This document shows, piece by piece, positions 9,121-18,306 of a stretch of 64,000 bases of DNA. The translations under genes and the position numbers were made by a program. The stretch comes from Rothia similimucilaginosa. Its GTDB lineage: Bacteria; Actinomycetota; Actinomycetes; Actinomycetales; Micrococcaceae. Location of the stretch: assembly GCF_029850875.1 (NCBI RefSeq), contig NZ_JAOVAM010000001.1, positions 124,001-188,000 on the forward strand, given 5' to 3'. Every line of letters begins with the position of its first letter. Within the stretch, counting starts at the first letter, position 1. Under the pieces are notes generated by a model. It had not been told where the DNA came from. It saw only the letters and a program-made list of their open reading frames with translations, and made no database searches.

Positions 9121-9555
9121 CTAGAGGGTCTCACTATCTAGGATCAGGGTTACCGGACCGTCATTGACCAGCTCCACCTGCATGTCCGCACCGAATACGC
9201 CGGTCTCCACGTGCAGGCCATGCTCACGCAACGCCTGAACATAATCGTTGAACAGCGGCTCACTCACCGCGCCGGGCGCAGCAGCAGACCAGGAGGGGCG
9301 GCGGCCCTTCTTCGCATCCCCGTACAGGGTGAACTGGCTGACCGCCAGCACGGGTGCACCCTCATCGAGCAGTGACTTTTCTCCCTCCAGCAGGCGCAGG
9401 TTCGCGGTCTTATCGGCAAGCTTCGCAATCTGCGCCGCACCGTCACCGTGCGTGATGCCGACCAGAATCAGGTAGCCGGGCTGCTCAATCGCGCCGACCG
9501 TCTCACCGTTCACGCGCACCACCGCGCGGGTCACACGCTGAATAACAGCTCGCAT
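9121..9555 (-). CDS. dtd: D-aminoacyl-tRNA deacylase
   Basis: This 144-residue protein is the usual DTD length. It hydrolyses D-aminoacyl-tRNA and mischarged glycyl-tRNA-Ala, protecting translation. It begins [18 protein letters not shown], as the family does. It carries both signature motifs, [17 protein letters not shown] (catalytic SQxT) and [12 protein letters not shown] (NxGPxT cross-subunit motif). It stands as a single gene between rarA and a P-loop kinase gene, bounded downstream by a palindromic repeat. Confidence 0.97.
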   Translation of the reverse strand: MRAVIQRVTRAVVRVNGETVGAIEQPGYLILVGITHGDGAAQIAKLADKTANLRLLEGEKSLLDEGAPVLAVSQFTLYGDAKKGRRPSWSAAAPGAVSEPLFNDYVQALREHGLHVETGVFGADMQVELVNDGPVTLILDSETL

Positions 9556-9660
9556 CGTTCACCTTTCAACTGGGTTCATCTTTCAACTTGGAGCCGGCCT
9601 TCACCGGGCTCATACATCTCACTCAACACCGCTCTCGGCGGCTGGTTTAGGGCAGCCGCC

Positions 9661-10188
9661 TCAGAGCACGCCGCGCAGCTGCACGGCACGCAAAAACTGG
9701 TTCGCCGCCCGCGGGGTACGAAACTCAATAAAACGCTTCTGCAGATGCTGCCCGCGAGCCTCCGCCAGCAACTCACCGACGTGCGGGTAGCTCCTCCACG
9801 TGTACCGAATCATGTTGTCCGGGTCACGCAGAATATTCTTCAATGGCGGCTCCACATTATCAGCCCACAGCCTCTGACCCGTCACCGCACGGCGCACCGT
9901 CCGGCGAACCACACGCCATATGACTACCGCACGGCTATAGCGCAAGTAAATCACCACATCCGCACGCTCCAGCAGGCGGCCACGCACCTGCGGATACTGC
10001 CACTCCGTAATCCACGCAGGCCGATCAATGAGCGCCTGAACATCCGCCTCAAAACTAGGGCGCGGAGTCCAGTTCGGACCCCAATGCAACGAGTCCATCT
10101 CCGTATGCGGAATGTCCAGGAGGCGCCCTAACCGCGCCGCGAACGTCGTCTTACCGCTACCGCTCGGGCCGGCAACCAGAATACGCAT
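9661..10188 (-). CDS. small P-loop nucleotide kinase (FlaR/adenylate-kinase-like)
   Basis: This 175-residue protein starts MRILVAGPSGSGKTTFAARL with a textbook Walker A. An acceptor region (DIPHTEMDSLHWGPNW) and an Arg-rich lid-like segment (RAVVIWRVVRRTVRRAVTG) follow. The family, often called topology modulation protein or FlaR-like, consists of P-loop kinases whose substrate is not settled. C-terminal helix-rich residues finish within the usual length, so it looks intact. It follows aspS after about 200 nt containing a hairpin, so it is probably an independent unit. Calling it an adenylate kinase would overstate the evidence. Confidence 0.8.
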   Translation of the reverse strand: MRILVAGPSGSGKTTFAARLGRLLDIPHTEMDSLHWGPNWTPRPSFEADVQALIDRPAWITEWQYPQVRGRLLERADVVIYLRYSRAVVIWRVVRRTVRRAVTGQRLWADNVEPPLKNILRDPDNMIRYTWRSYPHVGELLAEARGQHLQKRFIEFRTPRAANQFLRAVQLRGVL

Positions 10189-10244
10189 GCTCCCCTCCCC
10201 CTTTACTTAGTACACAGATCGGCACGCACGCCAGTTGAGACAAA

Positions 10245-10287
10245 GGGCGGGCTGTGACCCTGCACAGGCAGAATACACAGCCCACCC
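10245..10287 (-). terminator. hairpin downstream of aspS
   Basis: Arms GGGCGGGCTGTG (from about 10245) and CACAGCCCACCC (to about 10287) form a near-perfect 12-bp stem roughly 100 nt past the aspS stop. There is no clear U-run, so termination is probable but not certain. Confidence 0.45.
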
Positions 10288-10384
10288 TCAACGGCGACCC
10301 CGGCACAACTCAACGCCCGCCGGGTCCACGCCGCACAGGCCCACACCCCTACGGGGCGCATGACCAAAGACTAGAGAAGACTAA

Positions 10385-12172
10385 CTACTCTTCGTCCTTC
10401 TTCTTCGGCTTGAAATCAACGCCAGCTTCCTTACGCTGCTCCGGAGTAATCGGTGCAGGAGCCGCAGTCAGCGGATCGTAACCATTACCGGTCTTCGGGA
10501 ACGCAATAACCTCGCGGATCGAATCAACGCCAGCCAGCAGAGACACAATACGGTCCCAACCGAACGCAATACCACCCATGGGCGGTGCGCCGTACTTGAA
10601 CGCATCCAGCAGGAAGCCGAACTTCTCCTGAGCCTCTTCCTCACCAATGCCCATCACAGCGAACACGCGTTCCTGCACGTCACGGCGGTGAATACGGATC
10701 GAACCGCCACCAATCTCGTTACCGTTGCAGACAATGTCGTAAGCGTACGCCAGAGCCGAACCCGGGTCGGTGTCGAAAGTATCCATGAACTCGGGCTTCG
10801 GGGAGGTGAACGCGTGGTGCACAGCAGTCCACGCGGAGTGACCCAGAGCCACGTCACCGGACTCAGTAGCGTCAGCAGAAGACTCGAACATGGGAGCGTC
10901 AACAACCCACACGAAGGACCACTCGCCGTCCTTAATCAGGCCGGTACGGTGACCAATCTCAACACGCGCAGCACCCAGCAGTGCGCGGGAAGCCTTAGCC
11001 TCCCCAGCAGCGAAGAAGATGCAGTCGCCGGGCTTCGCGCCGGTAGCCTCAGCCAGGCCAGCACGCTCAGCATCAGTAATGTTCTTAGCAACCGGACCGG
11101 TCAGCTCGCCATCCTCCTGAATGAGGACATAAGCCAGGCCCTTAGCACCACGCTGCTTAGCCCATTCCTGCCAAGCGTCCAAAGTACGGCGAGGCTGAGA
11201 AGCACCACCGGGCATGACCACAGCACCCACGTAAGGAGCCTTGAACACGCGGAAAGTGGTGTCCTTGAAGTACTCGGTCAGCTCAGTCAGCTCCAGACCA
11301 AAACGCAGGTCAGGCTTATCCGAACCGTACTTCTCCATCGCATCCTTGTAGGTCATGCGCTGAATCGGGCGGGGAACCTTCACATCAATCAGGTTCCACA
11401 CAGCCTCAACGATGCGTTCGCCCAGGTCAATGATGTCTTCCTGATCAACGAACGAAGCCTCAATGTCCAGCTGAGTGAACTCAGGCTGACGGTCCGCACG
11501 GAAATCCTCGTCACGGTAGCAGCGAGCAATCTGGTAGTACTTCTCAATACCGCCCACCTGCAGCAGCTGCTTGAACAGCTGCGGGGACTGCGGCAGCGCG
11601 TACCAAGAACCCGGAGCCAGACGAGCCGGCACCAGGAAGTCACGCGCACCCTCAGGGGTGGAACGGGTCAGGGTCGGGGTCTCAACCTCAATGTAGCCGT
11701 CCTCGGCCAGCAGGTTGCGTGCCGCACGGTTCGCGTCCGAACGCAGGCGCATGATGCGAGCCGGCTCCGGGCGGCGAAGATCCAGGTAGCGGTAGCGCAG
11801 GCGCGCCTCCTCACCCACCTCAACGTGCTCGTCAATCTGGAAAGGCAGCGGAGCGGCAGTGTTCAGCACCTCAACGGCGGACACCTCAACCTCAATCTCG
11901 CCAGTCGCCAGGTTCGGGTTCTCGTTACCCTCCGGGCGCTTAGAAACCTGGCCGGTCACGCGCAGAACGTACTCATTACGCAGGTGCTCAAAGTCAGCCT
12001 CATTGTGGAAAACGCACTGGGTGACGCCCTCGCGGTCACGCAGGTCAACGAAGGCGACACCACCGTGGTCGCGGCGGCGAGCCACCCAACCGGTCAGGGT
12101 AACAGTCTCTCCAATATTTGCGGCGGTCAGCTCGCCGTTGGTGTGAGTGCGAAGCACAGACATTCCTTTCAT
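10385..12172 (-). CDS. aspS: aspartate--tRNA ligase
   Basis: This class II synthetase charges tRNA-Asp. The N-terminal OB-fold anticodon-binding domain ([24 protein letters not shown]) is followed by the catalytic core: motif 2 in the [23 protein letters not shown] region and motif 3 in the [11 protein letters not shown] region near the C-terminus. A bacterial GAD insert lies between them. I chose the ATG at 12172 because GAGGTG lies at a good distance upstream. The next ATG at 12163 has its purine-rich stretch directly adjacent, while the longer frame back to 12247 adds non-conserved residues. At about 595 residues it is the normal bacterial length. Confidence 0.97.
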   Translation of the reverse strand: MKGMSVLRTHTNGELTAANIGETVTLTGWVARRRDHGGVAFVDLRDREGVTQCVFHNEADFEHLRNEYVLRVTGQVSKRPEGNENPNLATGEIEVEVSAVEVLNTAAPLPFQIDEHVEVGEEARLRYRYLDLRRPEPARIMRLRSDANRAARNLLAEDGYIEVETPTLTRSTPEGARDFLVPARLAPGSWYALPQSPQLFKQLLQVGGIEKYYQIARCYRDEDFRADRQPEFTQLDIEASFVDQEDIIDLGERIVEAVWNLIDVKVPRPIQRMTYKDAMEKYGSDKPDLRFGLELTELTEYFKDTTFRVFKAPYVGAVVMPGGASQPRRTLDAWQEWAKQRGAKGLAYVLIQEDGELTGPVAKNITDAERAGLAEATGAKPGDCIFFAAGEAKASRALLGAARVEIGHRTGLIKDGEWSFVWVVDAPMFESSADATESGDVALGHSAWTAVHHAFTSPKPEFMDTFDTDPGSALAYAYDIVCNGNEIGGGSIRIHRRDVQERVFAVMGIGEEEAQEKFGFLLDAFKYGAPPMGGIAFGWDRIVSLLAGVDSIREVIAFPKTGNGYDPLTAAPAPITPEQRKEAGVDFKPKKKDEE

Positions 12173-12313
12173 AGCGCGCACCTCACGACTATAGACAGTA
12201 GCCGGGTACACGCGGTTGATGATATGCGCACACTGCGTGCGCCTCATATATTGTATCCCCTCTAGGCATGTCGAGGGCAGAAAATGGGGTGAGGAGGCAG
12301 GACGCGGGTTTGT

Positions 12314-12374
12314 ACCATAGGTTAGTATCTTTTGTCGTAGTTAAAAACCATGGCAGAAGACACTAACCTATGGT
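12314..12374. repeat. palindromic repeat, family A, copy 2
   Basis: Arms ACCATAGGTTAGTATCTT (12314-12331) and its near-complement at 12357-12374 flank a centre containing GTCGTAGTTAAAAACCATGG. It matches the element at 13460-13530 over most of its length, including the asymmetric centre. It begins 20 nt past the stop of the AbiEi/DUF559 gene. Confidence 0.85.
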
Positions 12375-12394
12375 CGAAATTTGTAGCGTTAGCC

Positions 12395-13342
12395 TTACCG
12401 TATGAGCAGTCCCCGAAGATGGGCAATAAATTCCCGCTCTTTCTGAAAAATATCAGCCCAGGTTAGATGCACGATTCTCCAGCCGGCGCGGGTTAGAGCG
12501 CGGTCACGGGCAGCCTCGTAGCGGTCCCTGCCGGGGTGGTCCACGTATTTCTGTTCACCGTCGAACTCGAGAATGAGCCGCGCCTCGGGCCAGGCGAAGT
12601 CCACCCGATAGTTACGCCCCTCGCACGAAATCGGGTACTGCGTCATGGGGGTAGGTAACTCATGTTCCATGAGTAGGCACCGGGTGAGGCTTTCACCAGC
12701 CGACTCGCTGGATGCATCCACCGCCTGTGCCAGGAGGGGCCCTGCGGAACCGCCATAGCCGGTGAGATTCAGCAGAGTCTCGATAACTTCGTGGGGTTCC
12801 ATTAGTCCCCGTCGCATGATGGAGTCGGCGAGGACTACCGCCTCCCGAAAGGGCATAGTGCGAGCGCAATCCTGCAGTGTACGAGCCACCGTTGTCACCA
12901 TGACGTGTGTACCGGGTATTGCGGTCACTGCATTAGGGTCAAAACCTCGCCTATGCCTGCAGATGCGCCCTCTATCGGATGGGCTAGTGGCGGTACTGTA
13001 CACATGCACGATTGAAGGCACGTTGAGTACATCTAGCCCCCAGAGTGCAGCTGCTGATGTGTGTGAGAAAACCCCCTGAAGACCCATGAGGTAGGCGGCA
13101 ATGCACCGTACCGCGAGCCGCTCATCAGGAGTGAGCACCTGAGCATCGCGGGTGTAAATATAGGCTCCTCGCTGAATACGTTGCAATGTTCCTGCCGCTA
13201 TCATCGCACGGATATGCCGGGCTCCAATGCCTCGTGAGTTAAGGATGCGAGGGGTGAGCACGAGAGGGTATAGCTCGGCTGCACGTGTGATTGGGCCTTG
13301 CACGGCTGGGGTTTGGGGATTCAGGATATTTACGGTATTCAT
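12395..13342 (-). CDS. AbiEi-like N-terminal domain plus DUF559 (nuclease-like) protein
   Basis: This protein of about 315 residues starts at the ATG at 13342 (MNTVNILNPQ); an upstream extension to 13435 is non-conserved. Residues about 20-70 form a winged-helix-like AbiEi_4-type segment (HIRAMIAAGTLQRIQRGAYIY), followed by the antitoxin-family core (VFSHTSAAALWGLDVL). Residues about 240-310 match DUF559 with a PD-(D/E)XK-like pattern (YRVDFAWPEARLILEFDGE, then RDRALTRAGWRIVHLTW). In actinobacteria such fusions are annotated as type IV toxin-antitoxin AbiEi-family or endonuclease-like; activity is unproven. No AbiEii-type toxin gene is adjacent. It lies between aspS and hisS with one repeat A copy on each side, which suggests a mobile cassette. 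Confidence 0.75.
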   Translation of the reverse strand: MNTVNILNPQTPAVQGPITRAAELYPLVLTPRILNSRGIGARHIRAMIAAGTLQRIQRGAYIYTRDAQVLTPDERLAVRCIAAYLMGLQGVFSHTSAAALWGLDVLNVPSIVHVYSTATSPSDRGRICRHRRGFDPNAVTAIPGTHVMVTTVARTLQDCARTMPFREAVVLADSIMRRGLMEPHEVIETLLNLTGYGGSAGPLLAQAVDASSESAGESLTRCLLMEHELPTPMTQYPISCEGRNYRVDFAWPEARLILEFDGEQKYVDHPGRDRYEAARDRALTRAGWRIVHLTWADIFQKEREFIAHLRGLLIR

Positions 13343-13392
13343 GGCTTTATCCTGACAGTCTCTGCGAAGTCGTGGAATCTGTTCGTGAAATC

Positions 13393-13436
13393 TGTGGATA
13401 ACTTCGCTGTTTTTAGGGAAATATCCACTATCCACA
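13393..13436. other. inverted DnaA-box-like sequences
   Basis: TGTGGATAA at 13393-13401 is the exact complement of the DnaA consensus TTATCCACA. CTATCCACA at 13428-13436 matches with one mismatch, and together they form an inverted pair (TGTGGATA/TATCCACA). They lie 50-95 nt upstream of the AbiEi/DUF559 start. Confidence 0.4.
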
Positions 13437-13459
13437 GGTTTAGGTTGTATCTCAGAATT

Positions 13460-13530
13460 TTTGTGCCATGGGTTAGTGTCTTCTGTCGTAGGTAAAAACC
13501 ATGGCAGAAGACACTAACCCATGGCACAAA
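13460..13530. repeat. palindromic repeat, family A, copy 3 (perfect 25-bp arms)
   Basis: A perfect 25-bp inverted repeat occupies 13460-13484 and 13506-13530, with core CCATGGGTTAGTGTCTTCT. The 21-nt centre GTCGTAGGTAAAAACCATGGC is nearly the same as in copy 2. The long perfect arms and shared centre show a dispersed intergenic element, not a simple terminator. Confidence 0.88.
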
Positions 13531-13557
13531 TCTGCCCAGTACAAATCCACACAGCGC

Positions 13558-13606
13558 AACAAAAACCCGCCCGGCAAGGAGGTCAATCCTCCCCACCAGG
13601 CGGGTA
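13558..13606 (-). terminator. hisS terminator
   Basis: An extended hairpin (ACCCGCC...GGCGGGT outer stem, AGGAGG/CCTCC inner stem) lies about 80 nt past the hisS stop. On the minus strand it is followed by five U residues (AAAAA just before 13564 on the plus strand). Confidence 0.75.
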
Positions 13607-13687
13607 CATATCCAGGCTTAGAGTAGTCAGATACTACAGTGGCCAAACCCCACAGGGTATGACGGGCCCCTACTATTTACCTACTAT

Positions 13688-15049
13688 TTACAGGCCCTCA
13701 GCACGCACAATCTGAACGTGCAGGTCCTCAGCCGGCGGCATCCATGAAGCCGGATCAGCAGCCACCTGCTCACCCGAACGGATGTCCTTCACCTCATGAA
13801 CCGGGGCACCCGACTCATCCGAGGAAATGAACCACACGAACGGAATGCCGCGCTTCTCAGCGTACTTAATCTGCTTACCGAACTTCGCCGCATTCGCAGA
13901 CACCTCGCAGGCAATGCCGCGGGCACGCAGTGCATCCGCAACATCATTCGCAGCAGACCAGCCCTCATCATTTGTCAAGGCAACGAACACAGCCGAAGGC
14001 ACCTTACGGCTCGCCTGCGCAAAACCCTGCGACAGAATACGAGCCACCACACGGGTCACACCAATCGACAGGCCAACACCCGGGTATGTCTTCTTACCAT
14101 TCGACGCCAGCGACTCATAACGGCCACCCGAGCAGATCGAACCCAGCGACTCGTGACCAACCAGCACAGTCTCATACACGGTGCCAGTGTAGTAGTCCAG
14201 GCCACGAGCAATCGACAGGTCAGCCAGCACCTTACCCGGCGCACGGCGAGACGCCTCCTCAATGACCTCAGCCAGCTCAGCAAGACCCTGATCCAGCAGC
14301 TCATGCTCCACCGAATACTTAGCGGCAAGCGCACGCACCTGCTCCACAAAAGAAGCATCCTCAGTGCGGATCTGCGCCAGCTCCAAGGCGGCAGCGGCAG
14401 CATCCGCGCTCGCACCAGCCTCAGCCTGCAACTCCTCAGCCACGCGCTCAACACCGATCTTCTCCAGCTTGTCAATAGAACGCAGAACAGCCGCAGTATC
14501 AGTCAAACCCAGACCCAGGTAGAAACCCTCAGCCAGCTTGCGGTTATTCACACGCAGCTTGAACTCAGGAATCGGCAGCTTCGACAGCGCATCAACAACA
14601 ACCAACGCCAGGGTCACGTCGTAACGGAACGGCAGCTCGCCGTCACCAACCACGTCAATATCAGCCTGAGTGAACTCGCGGGCACGACCCTCCTGCGGAC
14701 GCTCACCACGCCACACCTTCTGAATCTGGTAACGCGAGAACGGGAAATTCAGGTAACCGGCGTTCTCCACCACGTAACGGGCAAACGGCACGGTCAGGTC
14801 AAAGTGCAGAGCCAGCTTTTCCTTAGCCTTAGCAGCCTCATCCTCCTGCAGGCGAGAAATTGCGTAAACTTCCTTGTCAATCTCACCCTTGCGCAGCAGC
14901 TGCTCAATAGTCTCTACCGAACGAGTCTCAATCGGGGAGAAACCGTGCAACTCAAAAGTCTCACGCAAAGTGTCCAGAACATGATTCTCAACCAACCGCT
15001 CAGCCGGAAGGTACTCGGGAAAACCAGACAGCGAAGCCTTGCGAGCCAT
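13688..15049 (-). CDS. hisS: histidine--tRNA ligase
   Basis: This 453-residue class II synthetase charges tRNA-His. The start at 15049 (MARKASLSGFPEYLPAERL) has an AAGGAG site 8 nt upstream. Present are motif 1, the LHFDLTVPFARYV motif, the FTQADIDVVGDGELPF region, and the histidine-A signature ARGLDYYTGTVYE. The C-terminal anticodon-binding domain runs from about residue 350 (VPSAVFVALTNDEGWSAA). The layout with aspS downstream is standard in actinobacteria, although the AbiEi/DUF559 cassette now separates them. It is divergent from the DUF349 gene. Confidence 0.97.
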   Translation of the reverse strand: MARKASLSGFPEYLPAERLVENHVLDTLRETFELHGFSPIETRSVETIEQLLRKGEIDKEVYAISRLQEDEAAKAKEKLALHFDLTVPFARYVVENAGYLNFPFSRYQIQKVWRGERPQEGRAREFTQADIDVVGDGELPFRYDVTLALVVVDALSKLPIPEFKLRVNNRKLAEGFYLGLGLTDTAAVLRSIDKLEKIGVERVAEELQAEAGASADAAAAALELAQIRTEDASFVEQVRALAAKYSVEHELLDQGLAELAEVIEEASRRAPGKVLADLSIARGLDYYTGTVYETVLVGHESLGSICSGGRYESLASNGKKTYPGVGLSIGVTRVVARILSQGFAQASRKVPSAVFVALTNDEGWSAANDVADALRARGIACEVSANAAKFGKQIKYAEKRGIPFVWFISSDESGAPVHEVKDIRSGEQVAADPASWMPPAEDLHVQIVRAEGL

Positions 15050-15342
15050 ACGCGATACTCCTTGACAAAGAACTCGACAACAAAACCCCCGGAACACCTC
15101 CGGGCATATCTACCCATCATACCAACACCCACCCCAGCACAGCACCCACTCCCCCAGCACAACCCGCACAAACCCGCGGCTAGCAGGTTCGCCCACAACA
15201 CAACACGACCAGACACTACTCACACACACCCCACAGAGGCTATGCTTAGGAGGTGCACACGCACACCCAAACGGGTGCCCACCACTGGGAACAGCGCATA
15301 GGCGCCCCACCCCCAGCACCCCCGAGTGAAAGAGTTATAGCG

Positions 15343-16611
15343 GTGACTACCAAACCCGACGACACTGTAAACCTCGAAAAGGCACGCCAGTACGGCCGCG
15401 TCTCCGAGGACGGCCACGTCTTCGTCATTGTCGACGGCGAAGAATACGCAGTAGGCCAGCTGCCCGGCGCCTCCGAAGAAGAAGCACTCAGCTACTTCGC
15501 CCGCAAATTTGAAAATGTCGAGGCGCAGGTTTCCCTGCTCGAATCCCGCCTCGCCAACAACGCCCCTGCCGCAGACCTGCAGAAGGGCATCACCTCCATC
15601 GGCGCACAAATCGGTGTGCGCAACATGGTCGGCGACTACACCGGCCTGCAGAAGCGCCTCATCTCCCTCGCAGAGCAGATCACTGAACTCGGCGAAAAGC
15701 AGCAGCAGGCACGCAGCGAAAACCGTGAACGCGCCCTCGCCGTCCGTGAAGAAATCGTCGCCGAAGCCGAACAGATTGCCGGCCAGGACCCTGACCAGAT
15801 TCACTGGAAGAACTCCCACTCCCGCATGAACGAACTGTTCGAAGCGTGGAAGAAAGCACAGCGCGAAATTCACCTGGCAAAGAGCGTAGAGGACGAGCTG
15901 TGGAAGCGTTTCCGTGCAGCTCGCACCACCTTCGACCGCAACCGCCGCGCGCACTTCTCGCAGCTGGACGACCGCAACGCACGCATCAAGCGTGCCAAGG
16001 AAGAGCTGATTGCGCGTGCGGAAGAGCTGTCCACCTCCACTGACTGGTCTGAGGCTTCCCGCGCATACGGAGATCTGATGCGCGCCTGGAAGCAGGTACC
16101 CCGCGGCCACCGTCGTGAGGACGACAAGCTGTGGGCACGCTTCCGCGCGGCACAGGACGTGTTCTTCAACGCCCGTAACGAAGCCGAAGCAGCGCAGGAC
16201 GCAGTCTACGCCGAAAACCTCAAGGTCAAGGAAGCACTGCTCGAAGAAGCACGCGCACTCCTGCCCGTCGAAGACATTGAGGCTGCAAAGGCAGCCTTCG
16301 ACAAGATCCTGGACCGCTGGGATGCGGCAGGCCGCGTGCCCCGCAACGACCTGCGCCGCGTCGACGGCGAACTGCGCCGTATTCAGGACGAAATCAACGG
16401 CGCCGAAGAGGCAAAGTGGAAGCGCAACGACCCCGCCAAGGCAGCCCGGGCGAACTCCCTGCTCGCACAGATTGAGGACTCCCTCGCCGAGCTGGAGGCA
16501 GAGCTCACCGCAGCTGAGAAGGGCGGCGACTCCAAGAAGATCGCCAAGGCTAAGGAAGCTCTGGAGGCGCGCCGCGCCTGGGCAGCAACCCTGCAGGGCT
16601 TCGGCAACTAG
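15343..16611 (+). CDS. DUF349 domain-containing protein
   Basis: The GTG start at 15343 (then TTKPDDTVNLEKARQYGRV) is preferred because earlier in-frame residues are His/Pro-rich and non-conserved. The protein of about 422 residues is highly charged and almost wholly helical. It contains repeated DUF349 units, each with a conserved W and F/R pattern (NELFEAWKKAQREIHLAKSV, LMRAWKQVPRGHRREDDKLW, KILDRWDAAGRVPRNDLRRV). A C-terminal coiled coil follows (LAQIEDSLAELEAELTAAEK). DUF349 proteins are conserved in actinobacteria beside rel and hisS; their function is unknown. It is transcribed away from hisS and ends in a strong hairpin. Next to it, on the other side, lies the defence-like island. Confidence 0.9.
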   Translation: MTTKPDDTVNLEKARQYGRVSEDGHVFVIVDGEEYAVGQLPGASEEEALSYFARKFENVEAQVSLLESRLANNAPAADLQKGITSIGAQIGVRNMVGDYTGLQKRLISLAEQITELGEKQQQARSENRERALAVREEIVAEAEQIAGQDPDQIHWKNSHSRMNELFEAWKKAQREIHLAKSVEDELWKRFRAARTTFDRNRRAHFSQLDDRNARIKRAKEELIARAEELSTSTDWSEASRAYGDLMRAWKQVPRGHRREDDKLWARFRAAQDVFFNARNEAEAAQDAVYAENLKVKEALLEEARALLPVEDIEAAKAAFDKILDRWDAAGRVPRNDLRRVDGELRRIQDEINGAEEAKWKRNDPAKAARANSLLAQIEDSLAELEAELTAAEKGGDSKKIAKAKEALEARRAWAATLQGFGN

Positions 16612-16638
16612 GGTCTAGCCGGAGTTCTAGCCGACAGG

Positions 16639-16686
16639 TAAGTGCCCGGGGTGCTGGCTGCTAGAGGCTGGCGCCCCGGGTTACTT
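16639..16686 (+). terminator. terminator of the DUF349 gene
   Basis: Arms AAGTGCCCGGGGTGC and GCGCCCCGGGTTACTT form a long GC stem with a small internal branch, about 28 nt past the stop. A T-rich stretch (TTGTCTC) follows on the plus strand. Confidence 0.7.
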
Positions 16687-16700
16687 GTCTCATTAACGCC

Positions 16701-16765
16701 GAGAAGCCACATGTGTTTCAAGAAGCTACCATTATCGTGGCTTTTCGAAACGCATGTGGCTTCTG
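16701..16765. repeat. palindromic repeat, family B, left island boundary
   Basis: Arms AGAAGCCACATGTGTTTC... (16702-16730) and ...GAAACGCATGTGGCTTCT (16737-16764) form a near-perfect palindrome of about 28 bp per arm. Each arm carries the submotif AGAAGC-(C/T)AC twice. It is about 85% identical to the element at 26294-26359 at the other end of the four-gene island. Confidence 0.85.
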
Positions 16766-16823
16766 GGAGGGGCATGAAGAGACGATGCATGTACCCGCCA
16801 ATATTCGATGGGGAGGAATCCGG

Positions 16824-18122
16824 CTAAGACTCTTCCCCAGCAATAATCTGCAAGTTCTGAATACCGCCCTGATTCACCATATCCAGAGCTAGAATACGCA
16901 ACGGCGACAGAATATCCTCAATCGGTGCCAGCGGATCGATAAATGTAGACACCGGCTGAAAACGCTTAATGGGTTCAGAGTAGCTTTCATCAGTAAGAAC
17001 CTGCATAAACCCGTCAAAAGTTCTCACCAAGATTGGGCTACTAGTATCGCCTACCAAGCCAACACGAATGCGGAATCCCCCAGAAGTGCGACGTTCTTTC
17101 GCATGTTCCCGAAGAAGAGAGAAGAAATCTATAAGAGCCTTCTCAATGTCGGCTGACATGCAATGATTAGGTTTTCCAACTGGATACTGATTTGAAGCGG
17201 ATGGCTTATTGTATACGCCCCCGAGCTGATACGCTCCCACCAAAGTCCCGTCATCGTGCAGGTATTTGCGATATTTACCAGCAATTGTTTGAGGTAAGTT
17301 CCGAATCACCCACCGGCGCATTCCTTTGACGTGTTCTCCTTGATTCCAAATAAAATTAAATTCAGTCTCGATTTTTTCTTCTTTTGAACAATTTCCTCGC
17401 CGTGAAGCAATGAGATAGGAATAAGCCCACGGGTTAGTATGCTGAATAGCTTTATCTCTATCCACTGAACCCGCAGAGATTTTAGGGGTTACAGGAACGG
17501 CTGCGATTGCTAGGAATACGCCTTGTTCAGGGTTGAGTGCTTCTGTCGCTTCTTCAAAGTACCCCTGTAGAGTCTTTTCCTGCTCAGCCCTACGCTGGAA
17601 ACGCTCACGGAAACCGCGCTCAATATCCCGATAGGTCATCGGTTTTGTATGGGGGCCGTTACGGCGTGGAGCAGAAAAATTATTCTTCTCCTCCCGAGCA
17701 AAATGGGGAGCATCCACCGAATCCGGAATATGCATTAGTACAAGATATTTTTCATCCGGGTTTTCTCCACAAGAAATTTTATTGAACTCCAGGCCTACAA
17801 CCGGAGGGTCAATTTTGGTATAGGCAATATTCAACATCTGCTGTTCTTCTGTAGCAGTCCATTCACAAGGGTGTATAGATCCAGCAATATCGGATGCTCC
17901 TTCGCCCACACCATAAATAATCCATCCGCCGCCGCTATTCGCCATAGCAGCGATATCCTTAGCAATTTCTTGTTTAGATTTATCCTCTTTGAGATTTGGA
18001 ACAACTCGTTTCATGTCAAAGTCCGCAGTCTCTTCCAGGCCTTCCTCAATAGCCTTTTCAATAAGCTCCAGCGTGAGATCCCCAGGCTCCAAACCCAGGG
18101 CACGGTGAATGGGTGTAAACAT
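16824..18122 (-). CDS. AlbA_2 (Schlafen-like) putative ATP-binding protein
   Basis: This 432-residue protein has an AAGGAG site 6 nt before its ATG. Residues about 25-75 carry the AlbA_2/divergent AAA_4 signature: a DFDMK acidic motif, then EIAKDIAAMANSGGGWIIYGV. This domain occurs in Schlafen-like and putative transcriptional or RNA-processing proteins, often in defence loci. The remaining 350 residues match no family I can name; a middle segment (AYSYLIASRRGNCSKEEKIE) and a hydrophobic C-terminal region are visible. It is the last gene of the island. It has visibly lower GC than its neighbours and lies 184 nt past the methyltransferase with a hairpin between, so it may be transcribed separately. 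Its role is inferred from context only. Confidence 0.8.
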   Translation of the reverse strand: MFTPIHRALGLEPGDLTLELIEKAIEEGLEETADFDMKRVVPNLKEDKSKQEIAKDIAAMANSGGGWIIYGVGEGASDIAGSIHPCEWTATEEQQMLNIAYTKIDPPVVGLEFNKISCGENPDEKYLVLMHIPDSVDAPHFAREEKNNFSAPRRNGPHTKPMTYRDIERGFRERFQRRAEQEKTLQGYFEEATEALNPEQGVFLAIAAVPVTPKISAGSVDRDKAIQHTNPWAYSYLIASRRGNCSKEEKIETEFNFIWNQGEHVKGMRRWVIRNLPQTIAGKYRKYLHDDGTLVGAYQLGGVYNKPSASNQYPVGKPNHCMSADIEKALIDFFSLLREHAKERRTSGGFRIRVGLVGDTSSPILVRTFDGFMQVLTDESYSEPIKRFQPVSTFIDPLAPIEDILSPLRILALDMVNQGGIQNLQIIAGEES

Positions 18123-18242
18123 TAGAACTCCTTATCAAAAGAGGAAATACCCATAGAATCTGAGTGCTATCCGCCCTCAAAACTCAGTATAGATTCCTCA
18201 CGAAATTTCTGCCCCTGAATCAGTCAAATTGTGCAGGTATGC

Positions 18243-18293
18243 GGGAGGGCTGCGTGCCCGCCGAGCTTAACTCAGCCAGCACACAGCCCTCCC
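18243..18293 (-). terminator. hairpin between methyltransferase and AlbA_2 genes
   Basis: Arms GGGAGGGCTGCGTG (18243-18256) and CACACAGCCCTCCC (18280-18293) form a 14-bp stem with one mismatch, just past the methyltransferase stop. There is no U-run, so it may be a weak terminator, attenuator or RNA-stability element. Confidence 0.5.
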
Positions 18294-18306
18294 CCCATCG
18301 AATCAG

